From Gliomastix tumulicola (taxonomy: Eukaryota > Ascomycota > Sordariomycetes > Hypocreales > Bionectriaceae): DNA of 64,000 bases. Below, in pieces: positions 54,205 to 64,000 of this stretch. Position 1 is the stretch's first letter. Each line of letters begins with the position of its first letter. The translations under genes and the position numbers were made by a program. Location of the stretch: the NCBI GenBank assembly GCA_001599755.1, contig BCHX01000007.1:1-64000 (forward strand), in the 5' to 3' direction. The notes beneath the pieces were generated by a model. The model was not told the DNA's origin. It worked only from the letters and a program-made list of their open reading frames with translations, and made no database searches.

Positions 54205-56094
54205 GATTGTAGTATTGGAAGTGGAAGGAAGCAGACAGATAAGGTAGGTATGAAACACAGTCGCATTGGCTGATGATCAAAAAGGCAGTACCCAATGGGG
54301 GAGATGAAGGTTTTAAATAGATTTTCTCAACTAGCCTACGCGACTCTCAGCCATACGCACTTGGTGTTGCTACTCATGGCTTGTGCCCCATGGGGAACGA
54401 TTCATGCGAGTTCTGTTGCTGTGGGGGCTGGGGAGGAGTGGTCCTCCGGACATATTGTCAAATGTCGCTGGAGATCGGACATTTCTATGTCAGCATCGGA
54501 CATAACCTCGACTCAATCACGGTCGCCGTCGATTGTCCATTATTCCAAGTACTGGTACGGAGTAGAAGCCCAACTTGTCAAAGTGCACGAAGTTGGGAAT
54601 CTCCTAGTGTATGTATCATTCGGCTCAGAGCACTGTCGGGGAGAATATTTCGAATATTGATTCAGAGAGAGCTTGCATGAGGTCGTGGCACGAGGTATGA
54701 GTACTCACCAAATTCACTAGCCAAACTGCTTCACTCGTAGCGAGGAATTTGCATTGAAAGCTGAGAATTCTGACGCCAACCCTCGATAGCTTCTGTTCCC
54801 GTTATAATAGCCCGATATGGCGCTGTGACGACGACGTCTCTTGTATCCTGAGTCCTTATCGGTTGATGTCTCTCCAATGGTTCTGGGACTGGAATTTCCT
54901 TCTGAGGCGCCGACGGCTACCCTACACCACACACGGATTTCCAACTACGCGTGCACATACGGGATGCAAACAACGCGGTGTGCTCTTTGCCTCGTACCGA
55001 GAATTAGGCCAAGATATGGCATTACTTAGATTGCGGCAAAGGTTCTTCAAAGTTACAGTAACAGGGTGTGTGCTGGCCGTCACTTTTCTCCGTATAAAAA
55101 ACGTCTTCATATGTATGATCCTGAATTAATATGACTCTCCTGCCCTTCTGACCACCAAACGATTCCCAATCCACTTGAATTAGATGAAGATTTCTTTGTT
55201 CAACTCTCGCTTACCATGCTCTGTGACTAAGTACTAAACTTTTCTCAATATTCTTAGGAACGAACGTGCTGCGAAGTCAGACACTCAGTCGCAACGTGCC
55301 CACTGAATTCGGAGTACGGAGTATTCGTCGGAGAGGAATAGGGGGGGATTAAGCAGGGTGGATACTTACTCACGTTTTGACGATGCCAGCTATGACTGCG
55401 GATGGATCATTGGGAGGAGAAGATGACTTCTAGAGCGGTCTCTTGCGTCGCGTGATATGTATTTCTTCTAGACTTCGAGCTTGTCAGCCGCTGTGGCACG
55501 CGTCGGGTTTGCAGTTCTGCCGAAGGACGGACGAGGAGGGAGCAGAGCGTGATTACAGGGAATAATCCATGCCAAATACGAAGACGGCTCAGTAAATACG
55601 GACAGCACCGTTCCGCACCACCAGAAAGGCCAAAGCATCAGTTCTGGAAGGTCGAGAAGTCGCGCGACTCGGGGTCAAACACCTCGAGAATCAGTCGTGA
55701 AACTCACCTAGATGTAGTGCCGGCAGTCTGCATTGGGCATCGTGCTTTCTCTCCATTGGAGCGCAAGTTGACAACGTCGCATGCACAAAAAGCACGAGTG
55801 GCACTCTGTGCTCGGCTGCGGCTCTTTGGGCCAATTCCCACCAATCGGGGCCGGTCACGCGGTATCTCGGACACCACCTCCCGTTGATTGTTTGCCGACC
55901 CGGAGTGCCCTTTAATTTAAAAACACTCACTGCGCAGTTTCACCAGCGATATGGCTCGGGACAAGTGAAAGCGACTAGAGTAGCTATTTAAGTCATGTAC
56001 AACCCGCCCTAAGTCTCTCCTTTCAGGATGATCATCCCCTGGTGTCCTTGTTTCAGTGAGATATAAAACACTGCTGCCCTTCTTGGCGTCAAAC
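54205..56094. promoter_or_regulatory. 1.9-kb gene-free region with three YCGGACAT sites
   Basis: The left part is the sugar-porter promoter: CCGGACAT (54446-54453), TCGGACAT (54475-54482) and TCGGACAT (54496-54503). The rest, up to the metalloprotease-like gene, has no frame with a recognisable domain. It contains a small CGGAGTA duplication near 55313. I see nothing else. Confidence 0.5.
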
Positions 56095-57813
56095 ATGTTT
56101 CATCGCGGCGTCTTGACAACGGCCTTGGCCTTCGTGCTGAGTGCGGTTATCGCTGCCGCAAAGGATGTGTATATTCCCTCGTACTGGCAATCCACTGGAG
56201 AAGTGCCCTGGGCCACCAATCGCAGTCAGCAGTCCAACAACTTCGTCCTGCTATGGGGTGAGAAGTCGGGCACCAATCCCGTGTCTGCACCTTCTCCGTA
56301 CAACTTCGACCCGGCCAATATCATCTCGCAGCTCGAGCAGCTGTACAGCTTCTATGTCAATACCATGAAGTTCACCTCCGAGACGGGTGCTGTGGCGCAG
56401 TACAAGATCATCGTCATTGTCACCCGCACCTGGAACCGGGAGGCGCTGGATGCATGGGCTACCGGCGGCAGCGCCGAGGGTCGCGTCGGCGTGATCAACG
56501 TTGCACCCGGTGCGGCTTTGCCGGGTTCCTGGGGATTGGCCCATGAGCTGGGCCATGTGTTCCAGAACCTCTGCTTCCTCGGACGGGCAGGCATGGGCTT
56601 TACCGACGCGTCCGCAGGTACTTTCTGGGAGGCCGGAGCAGAGTTCATGGCGATGCAGGTCTATCCTAATGGCGGTGCCGGAGACCTCACTCGCTTCCTC
56701 ACGACAGAGAATCTCGCCTACTCGTCAAGCCGACACCACTACGGCGCTTGGATGCTGATCCAATATCTGTGTGACAAGAACGGCGGGGGAACGCAGATGT
56801 ACAATCGCCTCTGGAACGAGGCTAGGAACACCGAGCACCCGCTGGAGACATACCGACGGATCGCAGGCCTTACGCAGGCGCAGCTGAACGTCCAAATGGG
56901 AGAGTACGGACAGCACCAGGTCACCTACGACTACAGCAACCGGGCATCCTTTATTCCCTTCATCAACAGCGTCTATGGCGGGGGGTTTATCAACGCCTAC
57001 CCTGGGATTGCCGTGGACGCCGTCAACCAAGGTGCAGGTCATTACGCCGTGCCTACTGCTCAAGCTCCATCGGACTATGGCTACAACATTATTCAGCTAG
57101 CCCCCAGCAGCTCTGGCGCTCTGGTCAAGATTCACTTCAAAGGCCACGAGAACGGGTCTTCTGGAGCGGGCTGGAGCTACGGGTTTGTGGCCGTGAGCAG
57201 CAGCGGCGTCCCGCGCTACGGACCTATTTCTACCTCTCCCGACTCCCAAGTCCAGTTCCAGACCTCGGCTGGCGAGAAGGTGTACTTCGTGGTTGTCGGC
57301 GCTCCATCTTCTGTCCACCACTACGCGTTCTTGGATGGGTTTACGAAGCAGTGGCGGTACCCGTACGAGTTCGGCATCAGCGGTGCGGTGCCCTCTGGTT
57401 ACGAGTCTGGCTATCAGAAACCGGCCGCTGTGGGTGGTCGATGGCACTCAAACGGTGGTGGCTGGGTTGATAGTCGCGCAACTGTCGATGCGTCGGCGTA
57501 TGTTGGGCCACGGGCTGCTGTCTACGGCAGTTCCAGAGTCACCGGCAACGCTCGCATTGAGGGCCTCGCCTGGTTGAACTCTGGAGCGATCGTTGGCGGC
57601 AACGCAGTTGTGAAGGACAACGCCATCATCCAACAGGGCGGAAATCTCTCTGGTTCAATCGTGGTTGGTGGCGACGCAGAGCTCGCCATTTCTTGCTCGT
57701 CCGGGACTTACTTGCTCTTCAACCCCGACCGTGGCTGCGATGGGAGAGGGGGAGAGAGTGATATCAATCCTACGGTAACGCGCTTCCGGGATGACCAGGT
57801 AGCAGTGTCTTGA
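56095..57813 (+). CDS. Secreted HELGH metalloprotease-like protein (DUF6055/Svx type) with C-terminal beta-helix repeats
   Basis: A 572-residue single-exon protein. The start is the ATG giving a signal peptide (MFHRGVLTTALAFVLSAVIA). The central region has a zinc-protease-like LAHELGHVFQ (about residues 148-157) and a downstream EAGAEFMAMQ that could supply the third ligand. Architecture and phrases match the DUF6055 family, which includes the Svx/AvrXca secreted proteins of plant-pathogenic bacteria. From about residue 465 to 545 there are hexapeptide-like repeats (AYVGPRAAVYGSSRVTGNAR, then LNSGAIVGGNAVVKDNAI) suggesting a left-handed beta-helix. Function in fungi is unknown; secretion and a role at the plant surface are inference. 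It has no introns and could be of bacterial origin. Confidence 0.75.
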   Translation: MFHRGVLTTALAFVLSAVIAAAKDVYIPSYWQSTGEVPWATNRSQQSNNFVLLWGEKSGTNPVSAPSPYNFDPANIISQLEQLYSFYVNTMKFTSETGAVAQYKIIVIVTRTWNREALDAWATGGSAEGRVGVINVAPGAALPGSWGLAHELGHVFQNLCFLGRAGMGFTDASAGTFWEAGAEFMAMQVYPNGGAGDLTRFLTTENLAYSSSRHHYGAWMLIQYLCDKNGGGTQMYNRLWNEARNTEHPLETYRRIAGLTQAQLNVQMGEYGQHQVTYDYSNRASFIPFINSVYGGGFINAYPGIAVDAVNQGAGHYAVPTAQAPSDYGYNIIQLAPSSSGALVKIHFKGHENGSSGAGWSYGFVAVSSSGVPRYGPISTSPDSQVQFQTSAGEKVYFVVVGAPSSVHHYAFLDGFTKQWRYPYEFGISGAVPSGYESGYQKPAAVGGRWHSNGGGWVDSRATVDASAYVGPRAAVYGSSRVTGNARIEGLAWLNSGAIVGGNAVVKDNAIIQQGGNLSGSIVVGGDAELAISCSSGTYLLFNPDRGCDGRGGESDINPTVTRFRDDQVAVS

Positions 57814-58055
57814 TTGAGAGACACACGTTTGAAATATGGCCAGGAAGTTGTCAATGGTCTGCTCTCAAGAGCCAGCACATCCAATACTTTGCGCGGTTCC
57901 GAGCACTCCTCAGATGGCCTGACAAATTATAACGTGCAATAAACAAAGATGAAGAAATCTAGACCGGTCATATATGATCAATTTACCTAGCTTAGTCACC
58001 ATTTCCTCGTGATATGCTATGCACACACACACATCCTTTGCTAGATGGGGCTTTT

Positions 58056-60047
58056 CTATTCTACCAGGATTCTCGTCTGACGGTCGAATACCTCGCCATT
58101 TACAACCGCGCTTTGTACTCCAGAAGGCAGGATCACAGTGCCCTTGGTGCCTTTGGGAACGGTTATCTCTAGTTCCCATTCGCTCTCCTCCGTAAGCGTA
58201 ACACTCGCCTCGAACCACCCCAGGCCAGTATCGAAGCCAGCCCTGGCGGCTCTCAGAGTCCTGGCTCCGAGCTGCGGCACTAGTTCCCATTTCTTGCCTC
58301 CCAGATCTGTGATTCTGAACCCTAGAAAGCCGCTCACGAGCGCTGTCGTTGGACCCGCGCTCCATCCATGCGCATGGCTTGTGTATGCTGCGTCGTATTT
58401 ATAGCCGGCCTCAGAACGATAGTAAAGACTCCCATTCGCCGCTAGACCTTCGACAAAGGTTGAGCCAGTGAACAGCCCAACGCTTTCATCCAAGAGATAT
58501 CCCCATAGTCGGTTCAAGAGCGCGTAAGCTCTCTCGGGCTTCTGGGCTCCATGCAGATGAGCCAGCAGCTCGATGCTGGATATGAAGGGTGAGATGGTAT
58601 CTGCTAGTTCTGGCGTCACCGGGCCAAACTCATTCCAGTTGCGCTCCAGACCCTCACTAATTGCAGCCCGCTGCTCGGCAGTGCTGGGGATTCCGTAGAG
58701 CAAGGCCATGGAGTTGCCATCTTGGGGGTGGAGGTTGCTCCCTGGATTGTCGCGGTACAGGCCGACGCTTGCATCCCACAAAAGCAAATTGAACTGAGTC
58801 TTGATGGCTTCCGCAGCTTTCTGCCATGTAGCTGCCTGCGTATCATCACCCGACAGCTTGGCCAAAGAGACTAGCGCATGGTAATTGAGGGCATTGAGGG
58901 CCGAGTTGAACCCGCCTGTGTTGCCTCTAGCCCAGTCATTCTTATGAACCTGCTCCTGCAGTCCCATAGTCGGATCTAGATTCGACGTAATGTGCTCGAC
59001 GCCTCGCGTGATATTTTCCCAGTGCGTGTCCAGCCATCCTTGGTCACCAGACCAGACGGCGTAGTCATACATGCTGATAAGCGCCCAGGTATGATAAGTG
59101 TCGCTTTTTGCTCCATTCCTGAAGCTACCGGTTGCCGGTCCCGCAAATGGGAACATGCCATCTGTCGTGTTCTGGTAATAGAAGAGCGTCTCAAGGCTGT
59201 TATGGACGGCCTCCCTTCCGTAGACACCATATGCCATCATGGCGATGGGCCCTTGAATGCCGAGATCCCCAGGCCATATGGCCCTGTCCCTCTTAGCTCC
59301 GTCCACAAGAGCTGGCGAGGCAACGCTGAGGGTATTGTTGTAGGCCCAGCCCGGCCGAACCTGCGGTAGCCACCGTCCGGTGTCGGCGGGAGCGATGTTC
59401 GTTTGTATCGTGTATGCCCCAGTATACCACATACGATTGATGAGGTCTGCTCCTGGATCCGGGGTATAAAAGTAGCCAGTTCCGGCTCGAAGATCGGGCA
59501 TGTTGGTCGCGAATCCAATCTCGCAGCTAATATTGAAGACGGTAACATCCTCGAGGGCGTTCAAAGTAAGGAACCTGAACCCGCCACGGAAACGCTCCGA
59601 CGGAGTGCGGTAGAAGGCTGGGCTGCCCGTTTGCGCATTGACAGCGTCGTCGACGGAGATGACAAACGCCGAGTCCCAGTCCATGGAAGGGGCCGCACCC
59701 GTGTCATCGCTGATGTTGCCCACAAAGAAGGGCGACTCGGAATAGGCCAATGAAAGCGGTGAGTCGGACTCTGAATCAAGGTTGAAGGCAACATGCCCGC
59801 CCACTTCGACGCCGAAATCGAGCGACACTCTCGAGCCGGCAGTGAGGTGTAGAACAAAACCACCGCGGCTGCAGTTCTTTACCGTCACTTCGCCGATACT
59901 CTCGAACACGCTGGCCGGAGGGAGAGCCCGAGTCGATGGACTGAGGATATATTTGTGCCATGGTTGATCTCCGTCTTCTGCAACAACGCCAGAGGTTCCA
60001 AAGAGAACGGAGGCGACCGTAGCTGCCACCAACAAGGACGATTTCAT
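58056..60047 (-). CDS. Secreted alpha-L-rhamnosidase-like glycoside hydrolase (GH78)
   Basis: A 663-residue single-exon protein with a signal peptide (MKSSLLVAATVASVLFGTSG, cleavage near AVA/EDG). An N-terminal beta-sandwich is followed by an (alpha/alpha)6 barrel with DGAKRDRAIWPGDLGIQGP (catalytic acidic region), FYYQNTTDGMFPFAGPATG, DYAVWSGDQGWLDTHW, and AYTSHAHGWSAGPT towards the end. A small C-terminal beta domain closes the chain. The family removes terminal rhamnose from pectin side chains or plant glycosides. Specificity is not provable from sequence. It is convergent with the metalloprotease-like gene. Several N-glycosylation sites support secretion. Confidence 0.88.
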   Translation of the reverse strand: MKSSLLVAATVASVLFGTSGVVAEDGDQPWHKYILSPSTRALPPASVFESIGEVTVKNCSRGGFVLHLTAGSRVSLDFGVEVGGHVAFNLDSESDSPLSLAYSESPFFVGNISDDTGAAPSMDWDSAFVISVDDAVNAQTGSPAFYRTPSERFRGGFRFLTLNALEDVTVFNISCEIGFATNMPDLRAGTGYFYTPDPGADLINRMWYTGAYTIQTNIAPADTGRWLPQVRPGWAYNNTLSVASPALVDGAKRDRAIWPGDLGIQGPIAMMAYGVYGREAVHNSLETLFYYQNTTDGMFPFAGPATGSFRNGAKSDTYHTWALISMYDYAVWSGDQGWLDTHWENITRGVEHITSNLDPTMGLQEQVHKNDWARGNTGGFNSALNALNYHALVSLAKLSGDDTQAATWQKAAEAIKTQFNLLLWDASVGLYRDNPGSNLHPQDGNSMALLYGIPSTAEQRAAISEGLERNWNEFGPVTPELADTISPFISSIELLAHLHGAQKPERAYALLNRLWGYLLDESVGLFTGSTFVEGLAANGSLYYRSEAGYKYDAAYTSHAHGWSAGPTTALVSGFLGFRITDLGGKKWELVPQLGARTLRAARAGFDTGLGWFEASVTLTEESEWELEITVPKGTKGTVILPSGVQSAVVNGEVFDRQTRILVE

Positions 60048-61074
60048 CGCAGATCGATTCAGGGAGGTACTGGCCTGGGCTGGTGGATATCAAGCTTGAG
60101 CAATAGCGTCCCACTACAGTACTTATGTTCCAAACGTCGCTATCGTCGGATGGCTTTTCCCCACGTGTTTCCCCGGATTTTTACGCTCCGGGGTAATTCA
60201 GACCGAAGGCATTCCCATTCTACGGATGTGATCCGAGTCATCATAAGCGAGCAGTGGTAGCACGCCTTGGGGCCTACCTTGGATTCAGCATGGATTCAGC
60301 CATTTCCCCCTCCTACAAGCTCTCCCACGAGATTCAGTTGAGGCTTCTAGTAGCATAGAGGCCCAAAACTTCACGGTTCGCCCAGCGCTCACCGACTGCA
60401 CAAGTGGTGGATCCGTGTTGTATTGTGGTCTGCTTTTAACCGCCGGATAATTATCTCTCAAGTCAGTCTGGGGGACCATGAAGACTGCGCCATCGCCACG
60501 GCAAGCACACAAGGATACTGCACTCGAACAATGGGCGAAAAGCAAGAGGGCTCGGGCAACGGCAATGAGCAGCGGAAACACTGCAGGGGCTGTAGTGCCT
60601 CGAGAACTGGATCAGTCATGGTGCGGAGAAGCTGGGAGCCATAATGCCGGAGCGAGATGGGATGCAGAGGGCCATGGAGGGTAGTATAAGTGTCGTGGGG
60701 GTTTCAAACAGTAAATACGGGGTCGTAGTCCGTTAAATACTCGAAGTTTGAGTAGTTGTTTGGCTTGAGGGCAGGGAGTGTTCGACTGATAAGGCCCGGG
60801 CGCCCTTACGTCAGTGCTGCTCAGCTGGGAAATGTGGTTGGAGCCACTAATAGTGGTTAATGAGTGGGCCAAAACAACGCCATAGTCGGAAAAAGTTGCC
60901 ATTGCTTTTTTATCAGTATTTGTCAGCGAGGAGACCAAATGCGGACTTGCCGGGTAATAGTTGAGGCTCCTCCTTGGTGTTTACACACTGACAGAGACAG
61001 AGCCAAGTCTCGTGCTTCTTTCACTGAAGCCCTTTGGTCAATTCGCACTCAACAAGAAACCAAAAATTCCGTGC
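60048..61074. other. Divergent intergenic region
   Basis: About 1 kb between the rhamnosidase-like and the transcription-factor genes. No frame with recognisable features; presumably both promoters. Confidence 0.5.
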
Positions 61075-62836
61075 ATGATGGGCATCAAAGGCTGCTGGAC
61101 ATGTAGAGGTAGGCTGCCTGTCCCCGAAAATAGCGTCCCCATGGCTTATCATACCTGTCCTCAATTCCAGCGCGCAAAGTTCGGTGTGACCTTGGCCATC
61201 CTGTATGCGGCAACTGCACCAAGGTCAGGAAGCCCTGCCAGGGATACGGCGTGCAATTGTCCTGGCCTCGGTCGGGAGATAGAAGACGAGCTGTGACTTA
61301 TGCTGTCGCCAATCAGGCGGCTGCAGCGGTGCGACGGGATTCCGACAGCAACACGCTGTTCTTAAATACCTCACCCTGGGACGTGTCCTTGTCCGAGATG
61401 CTCCAGGAGAGGAAAGGTCTTGGTGAGAGCGTATACTTACCTGTTGCCAAGTCCTTAATGTATATGCTAATAACTCGCATCCAGGCCAACATGCCCACAC
61501 GTTGCGAATTCCGCACCTACCATACCTTCCGCCACGACTTCTGGCTGGGGATAACGCTCGTCTACTTGACTTCTGTGAGCCACAATGCGTACGGTAACTG
61601 CTGTGATGTAGTCTAACACATGGCTGTTAGTCAACGCGTACCGATCGCAGATCCTCTCACCCATTATGGACGAAGCCCTAGCCCAATTCGTCTTGAGAGC
61701 TGCGCTCGACGATTCTTCGAAATCTTCCAACTTAATCCGAGAAGGCGTGCTCATCATAGCGTCCTTGCAGTTACATGGGCGCTCAAAGACCCTGGACCGT
61801 CGCTCCAGGCTCATCTCAATGCTTCAAAAGACTTTGCCACACACGGACAAAAACAGCGTGTTACAGAGCCTTGTTGCTACCATGCTTCTGTACCAATACG
61901 AGGTTACTACCCCCACCCATAACCGTCCTGATAAGTTATTTAACACGAGTTAGCTTCTTACTACGACAAACCCTCAAATCGGCTGGCGTGTATTCCTCTG
62001 CGGTGCGAAAAAGATCATCTCCGCCTTGGACGATAAGGCTTGGCTATACCAAGATGATAATATCATCTTGATGGACTGGATCTACTACCACGAAGTAGCT
62101 ACGGAGCTCAGTTTGCGGCACTGGGCAGATGCCGAGTCCGTAACCGGCCCCTGCAGAGCACCTTTGGCTAGGAGATCTCAAGGGCTAGTCGCCGATGTGT
62201 CTGCAGTATGTCGATACAGAGTTCTTGGCCGCTCTTGGCGTGACAATTTTCTAATGCTCTTCATAGATCCGAAGCTATACAACGTGTCCCATGGATGCCC
62301 TCGATCTTATTTGGAACGTATGCAACCGACAACCAGTATACAGTACCACAGACATGGAGCGGATGCAGGAGCTCAAGCGAAACCTTCAGCAGACTATCGG
62401 AGAGACAGGTCCTTTCTATGACATTTCGGAAACTCCACCCACCAGGCATCAGATGATGTCGTATCTCTACACTTGCGCTGCACTAATCTACTACAATCGT
62501 GCAGTAGCAAACATATCACCTTCCTCATTTGAGCACAAAAGGTTGGTGAGGGAGGGGATTCTCATCCTACATTACCTTGGTTCTTGCGAGAGCGCCTGGC
62601 CCTTGTTTATCTTGGCTTGCGAAGCGAGCGTCGATGAGGAACGTCGGCAAATGTCAGACATTCTATCACAGACGGGACAAGAGTCACTGCATCGGGTGAA
62701 TCATGTCCCGCTGATTCGGAGCATGGTGGAAGCAGTGTGGAATCAGAACGATCTCAATGCTGGCAGCGACGTCAGTTATGTCGAGACGCTTCATGCTGTC
62801 TTTTCATCTGCACCATCCTTGCCTCTCTTTGCATGA
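61075..62836 (+). CDS. Zn2Cys6 transcription factor
   Basis: Six exons (61075-61108, 61171-61422, 61485-61574, 61631-61902, 61954-62205, 62267-62836) give 489 residues. The zinc cluster GCWTCRARKVRCDLGHPVCG plus NCTKVRKPCQGYG is rebuilt across the first intron at residues 6-40. Later blocks LRIPHLPYLPPRLLAGDNAR, REGVLIIASLQLHG, VATMLLYQYE and SCESAWPLFILACEA fit the second type of fungal regulatory domain (fungal_trans_2). All exons join in frame and each intron has a normal branch site; the donor of the last intron (GTATGT after GCA) was chosen among several. Divergent from the rhamnosidase-like gene and convergent with the NmrA-like gene. Targets unknown. Confidence 0.82.
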
Positions 62837-62946
62837 GTCTCGATTCCGACTGCATTACTTAGATGATTCTAATTCCATATCAAGGTAGCCTGACAAGTAG
62901 TCTAACAGGACTTCACGGGATTTTCACCCAAGTGTTCCTCCGCCGC

Positions 62947-63888
62947 TCAGGCAACCCCAATCTTCTTCAGGCCGTCACGGACCAACTGTTCGATGCTCTT
63001 CCGCTTCACATCCAAGAATCCATCGCCATCAAAACCCAAGCCATCTTCGAGGTCCCCTGCACCGCCACCGCCGAAAGCAGCAACCTGGATGGTGGCAAGA
63101 ATGGCCGGAAAGGTCTGGCCATCCGCGAAGAGCCTATCACGCCGCTCAATCAGATCCGGCGTCGTGATGGGAACCCTCTCAAACTCGCGTCCCGTGATCT
63201 TCTCGTAACAGCTTATGATCTCGTTGACGGTTGTGCGGACCTCGCTGACGTGAATGCGCTTGTTCTTCGTCTTCTCCTCGTCCATTTTGAGGGCAGCCAC
63301 GAGACAGCCGGCGATGAAAGGCAAAGAGCTGCCAGTGAAGGGGTGATCGCCACCGTCAAGGACCGTCACCTTGCTGTTCTTCGGCTCGAATAGGGCAAAC
63401 GATCCCTCAACCCACTCGTCAATGAAAGCCGAGGGAATAATGGTGGTGAAGCTCGTCGGGCCACCCTTGTTGGCAAGATCCACGAATTCCTTTGCCAGAG
63501 GCACCACCGCAAGGCTATCCGGCCATGGCTTATCGAGTAGCGATTGGGCAACTGGGTGCAGTACCTCTAGCGAGTACTCGGAAGGGAAGATGCGCCGAAC
63601 TCCCGCCTCCTGGGCAGCTGCGAGTAGCTGTCTGTCGACGATTCTGCTGATTCCGCCGTTGACGAGAGACACGACAGCGTCGGCGCCTGCGAGCAAGCGT
63701 ACAAGCTCAGCATGCTCGCTGTAGTCGACCTGGACTACTTTAGCACCCGGGAAAGATGGCGGAGTGTTGGAAGTCTTCCGTGTAAGGATGGTGACTTCGA
63801 ACTTCGGTTGGGTTGAGCTCAGAATTGCGGGAATGGCAAGTTTGGCAAGGCCGCCAGTGCCAGCCACGACAAGTCTCGTGAAAGGCAT
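62947..63888 (-). CDS. NmrA-like / isoflavone-reductase-like NAD(P)-binding protein
   Basis: A 313-residue single-exon protein. The N terminus, RLVVAGTGGLAKLAIPAIL, is the glycine-rich cofactor motif of atypical SDRs. VTILTRKTS follows, then ADAVVSLVNGG and VRRIFPSEYSLEV, which match the NmrA/PCBER group. The TYR..K pair of classical SDRs is absent, as usual in this group. Members either reduce small phenolic substrates or act as redox-sensing regulators; neither can be chosen here. The stop lies 110 bp from that of the convergent transcription factor. Confidence 0.85.
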   Translation of the reverse strand: MPFTRLVVAGTGGLAKLAIPAILSSTQPKFEVTILTRKTSNTPPSFPGAKVVQVDYSEHAELVRLLAGADAVVSLVNGGISRIVDRQLLAAAQEAGVRRIFPSEYSLEVLHPVAQSLLDKPWPDSLAVVPLAKEFVDLANKGGPTSFTTIIPSAFIDEWVEGSFALFEPKNSKVTVLDGGDHPFTGSSLPFIAGCLVAALKMDEEKTKNKRIHVSEVRTTVNEIISCYEKITGREFERVPITTPDLIERRDRLFADGQTFPAILATIQVAAFGGGGAGDLEDGLGFDGDGFLDVKRKSIEQLVRDGLKKIGVA

Positions 63889-64000
63889 TTTGACTGAATT
63901 CTACTTGGAGTAGGTGAAAAGGATTTTGCTAGTGGACGAGAAGTGTTCTTTTAAGCGATGAAGATTCTGGGTTGGTGAATGTATTTTGAAGCGATTTCGT

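Noticed and set aside
55549..55887. 112-codon open frame in the 1.9-kb gap
   Set aside because: No similarity to known domains, no hydrophobic pattern or splice structure.
56056..56094. GTG start upstream of the metalloprotease-like gene
   Set aside because: Not an ATG; the downstream ATG begins a clear signal peptide.

Overview
The window is from a filamentous ascomycete (Pezizomycotina). The evidence is: short introns of about 50-130 nt with GT..AG ends and CTAAT/CTGAC-type branch points; Zn2Cys6 transcription factors; HET-domain proteins; secreted plant-polysaccharide hydrolases; and a 5-kb AT-rich block with the signature of repeat-induced point mutation (RIP). I cannot fix the genus. 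I rebuilt exon structures by hand from splice signals, reading frame and family fit; none is checked against transcripts.

Layout: 1-5130 is a RIP-destroyed repeat bounded by two copies of a 78-bp direct repeat, one nearly intact and one mutated almost only by C-to-T/G-to-A changes. 5163-17038 is accessory: an ankyrin-HET protein, a secreted GH2 enzyme, a small four-TM protein, an MFS transporter relic and a second HET protein.

17770-36582 is the most striking block. It holds a membrane dipeptidase, an N-carbamoyl-D-amino-acid hydrolase, a D-amino-acid oxidase, a D-2-hydroxyacid dehydrogenase, a Zn2Cys6 regulator, an aspartate-type aminotransferase, an M20 amidohydrolase, a Dal5-type transporter and a full-length hydantoinase/5-oxoprolinase. 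Together they could import and open hydantoins or N-carbamoyl/oxoproline-type compounds, release D-amino acids, oxidise them to keto acids, and reduce or transaminate the products. I propose it as a fungal D-amino-acid/hydantoin utilisation cluster.

36705-54204 looks like a second co-regulated cluster: secreted GH43, SDR, Gfo/Idh/MocA dehydrogenase, Zn2Cys6 factor, flavin monooxygenase, aldo-keto reductase, CMLE-type lactonase and a sugar porter. The 8-mer TCGGACAT (or a one-base variant) recurs in the promoter regions of all of these genes, suggesting a single regulon for a sugar oxidised through a lactone.

56095-63888 holds a secreted HELGH metalloprotease-like protein of the DUF6055/Svx type, a secreted GH78 rhamnosidase-like enzyme, a third Zn2Cys6 factor and an NmrA-like oxidoreductase. 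I see no rRNA, tRNA or CRISPR features.
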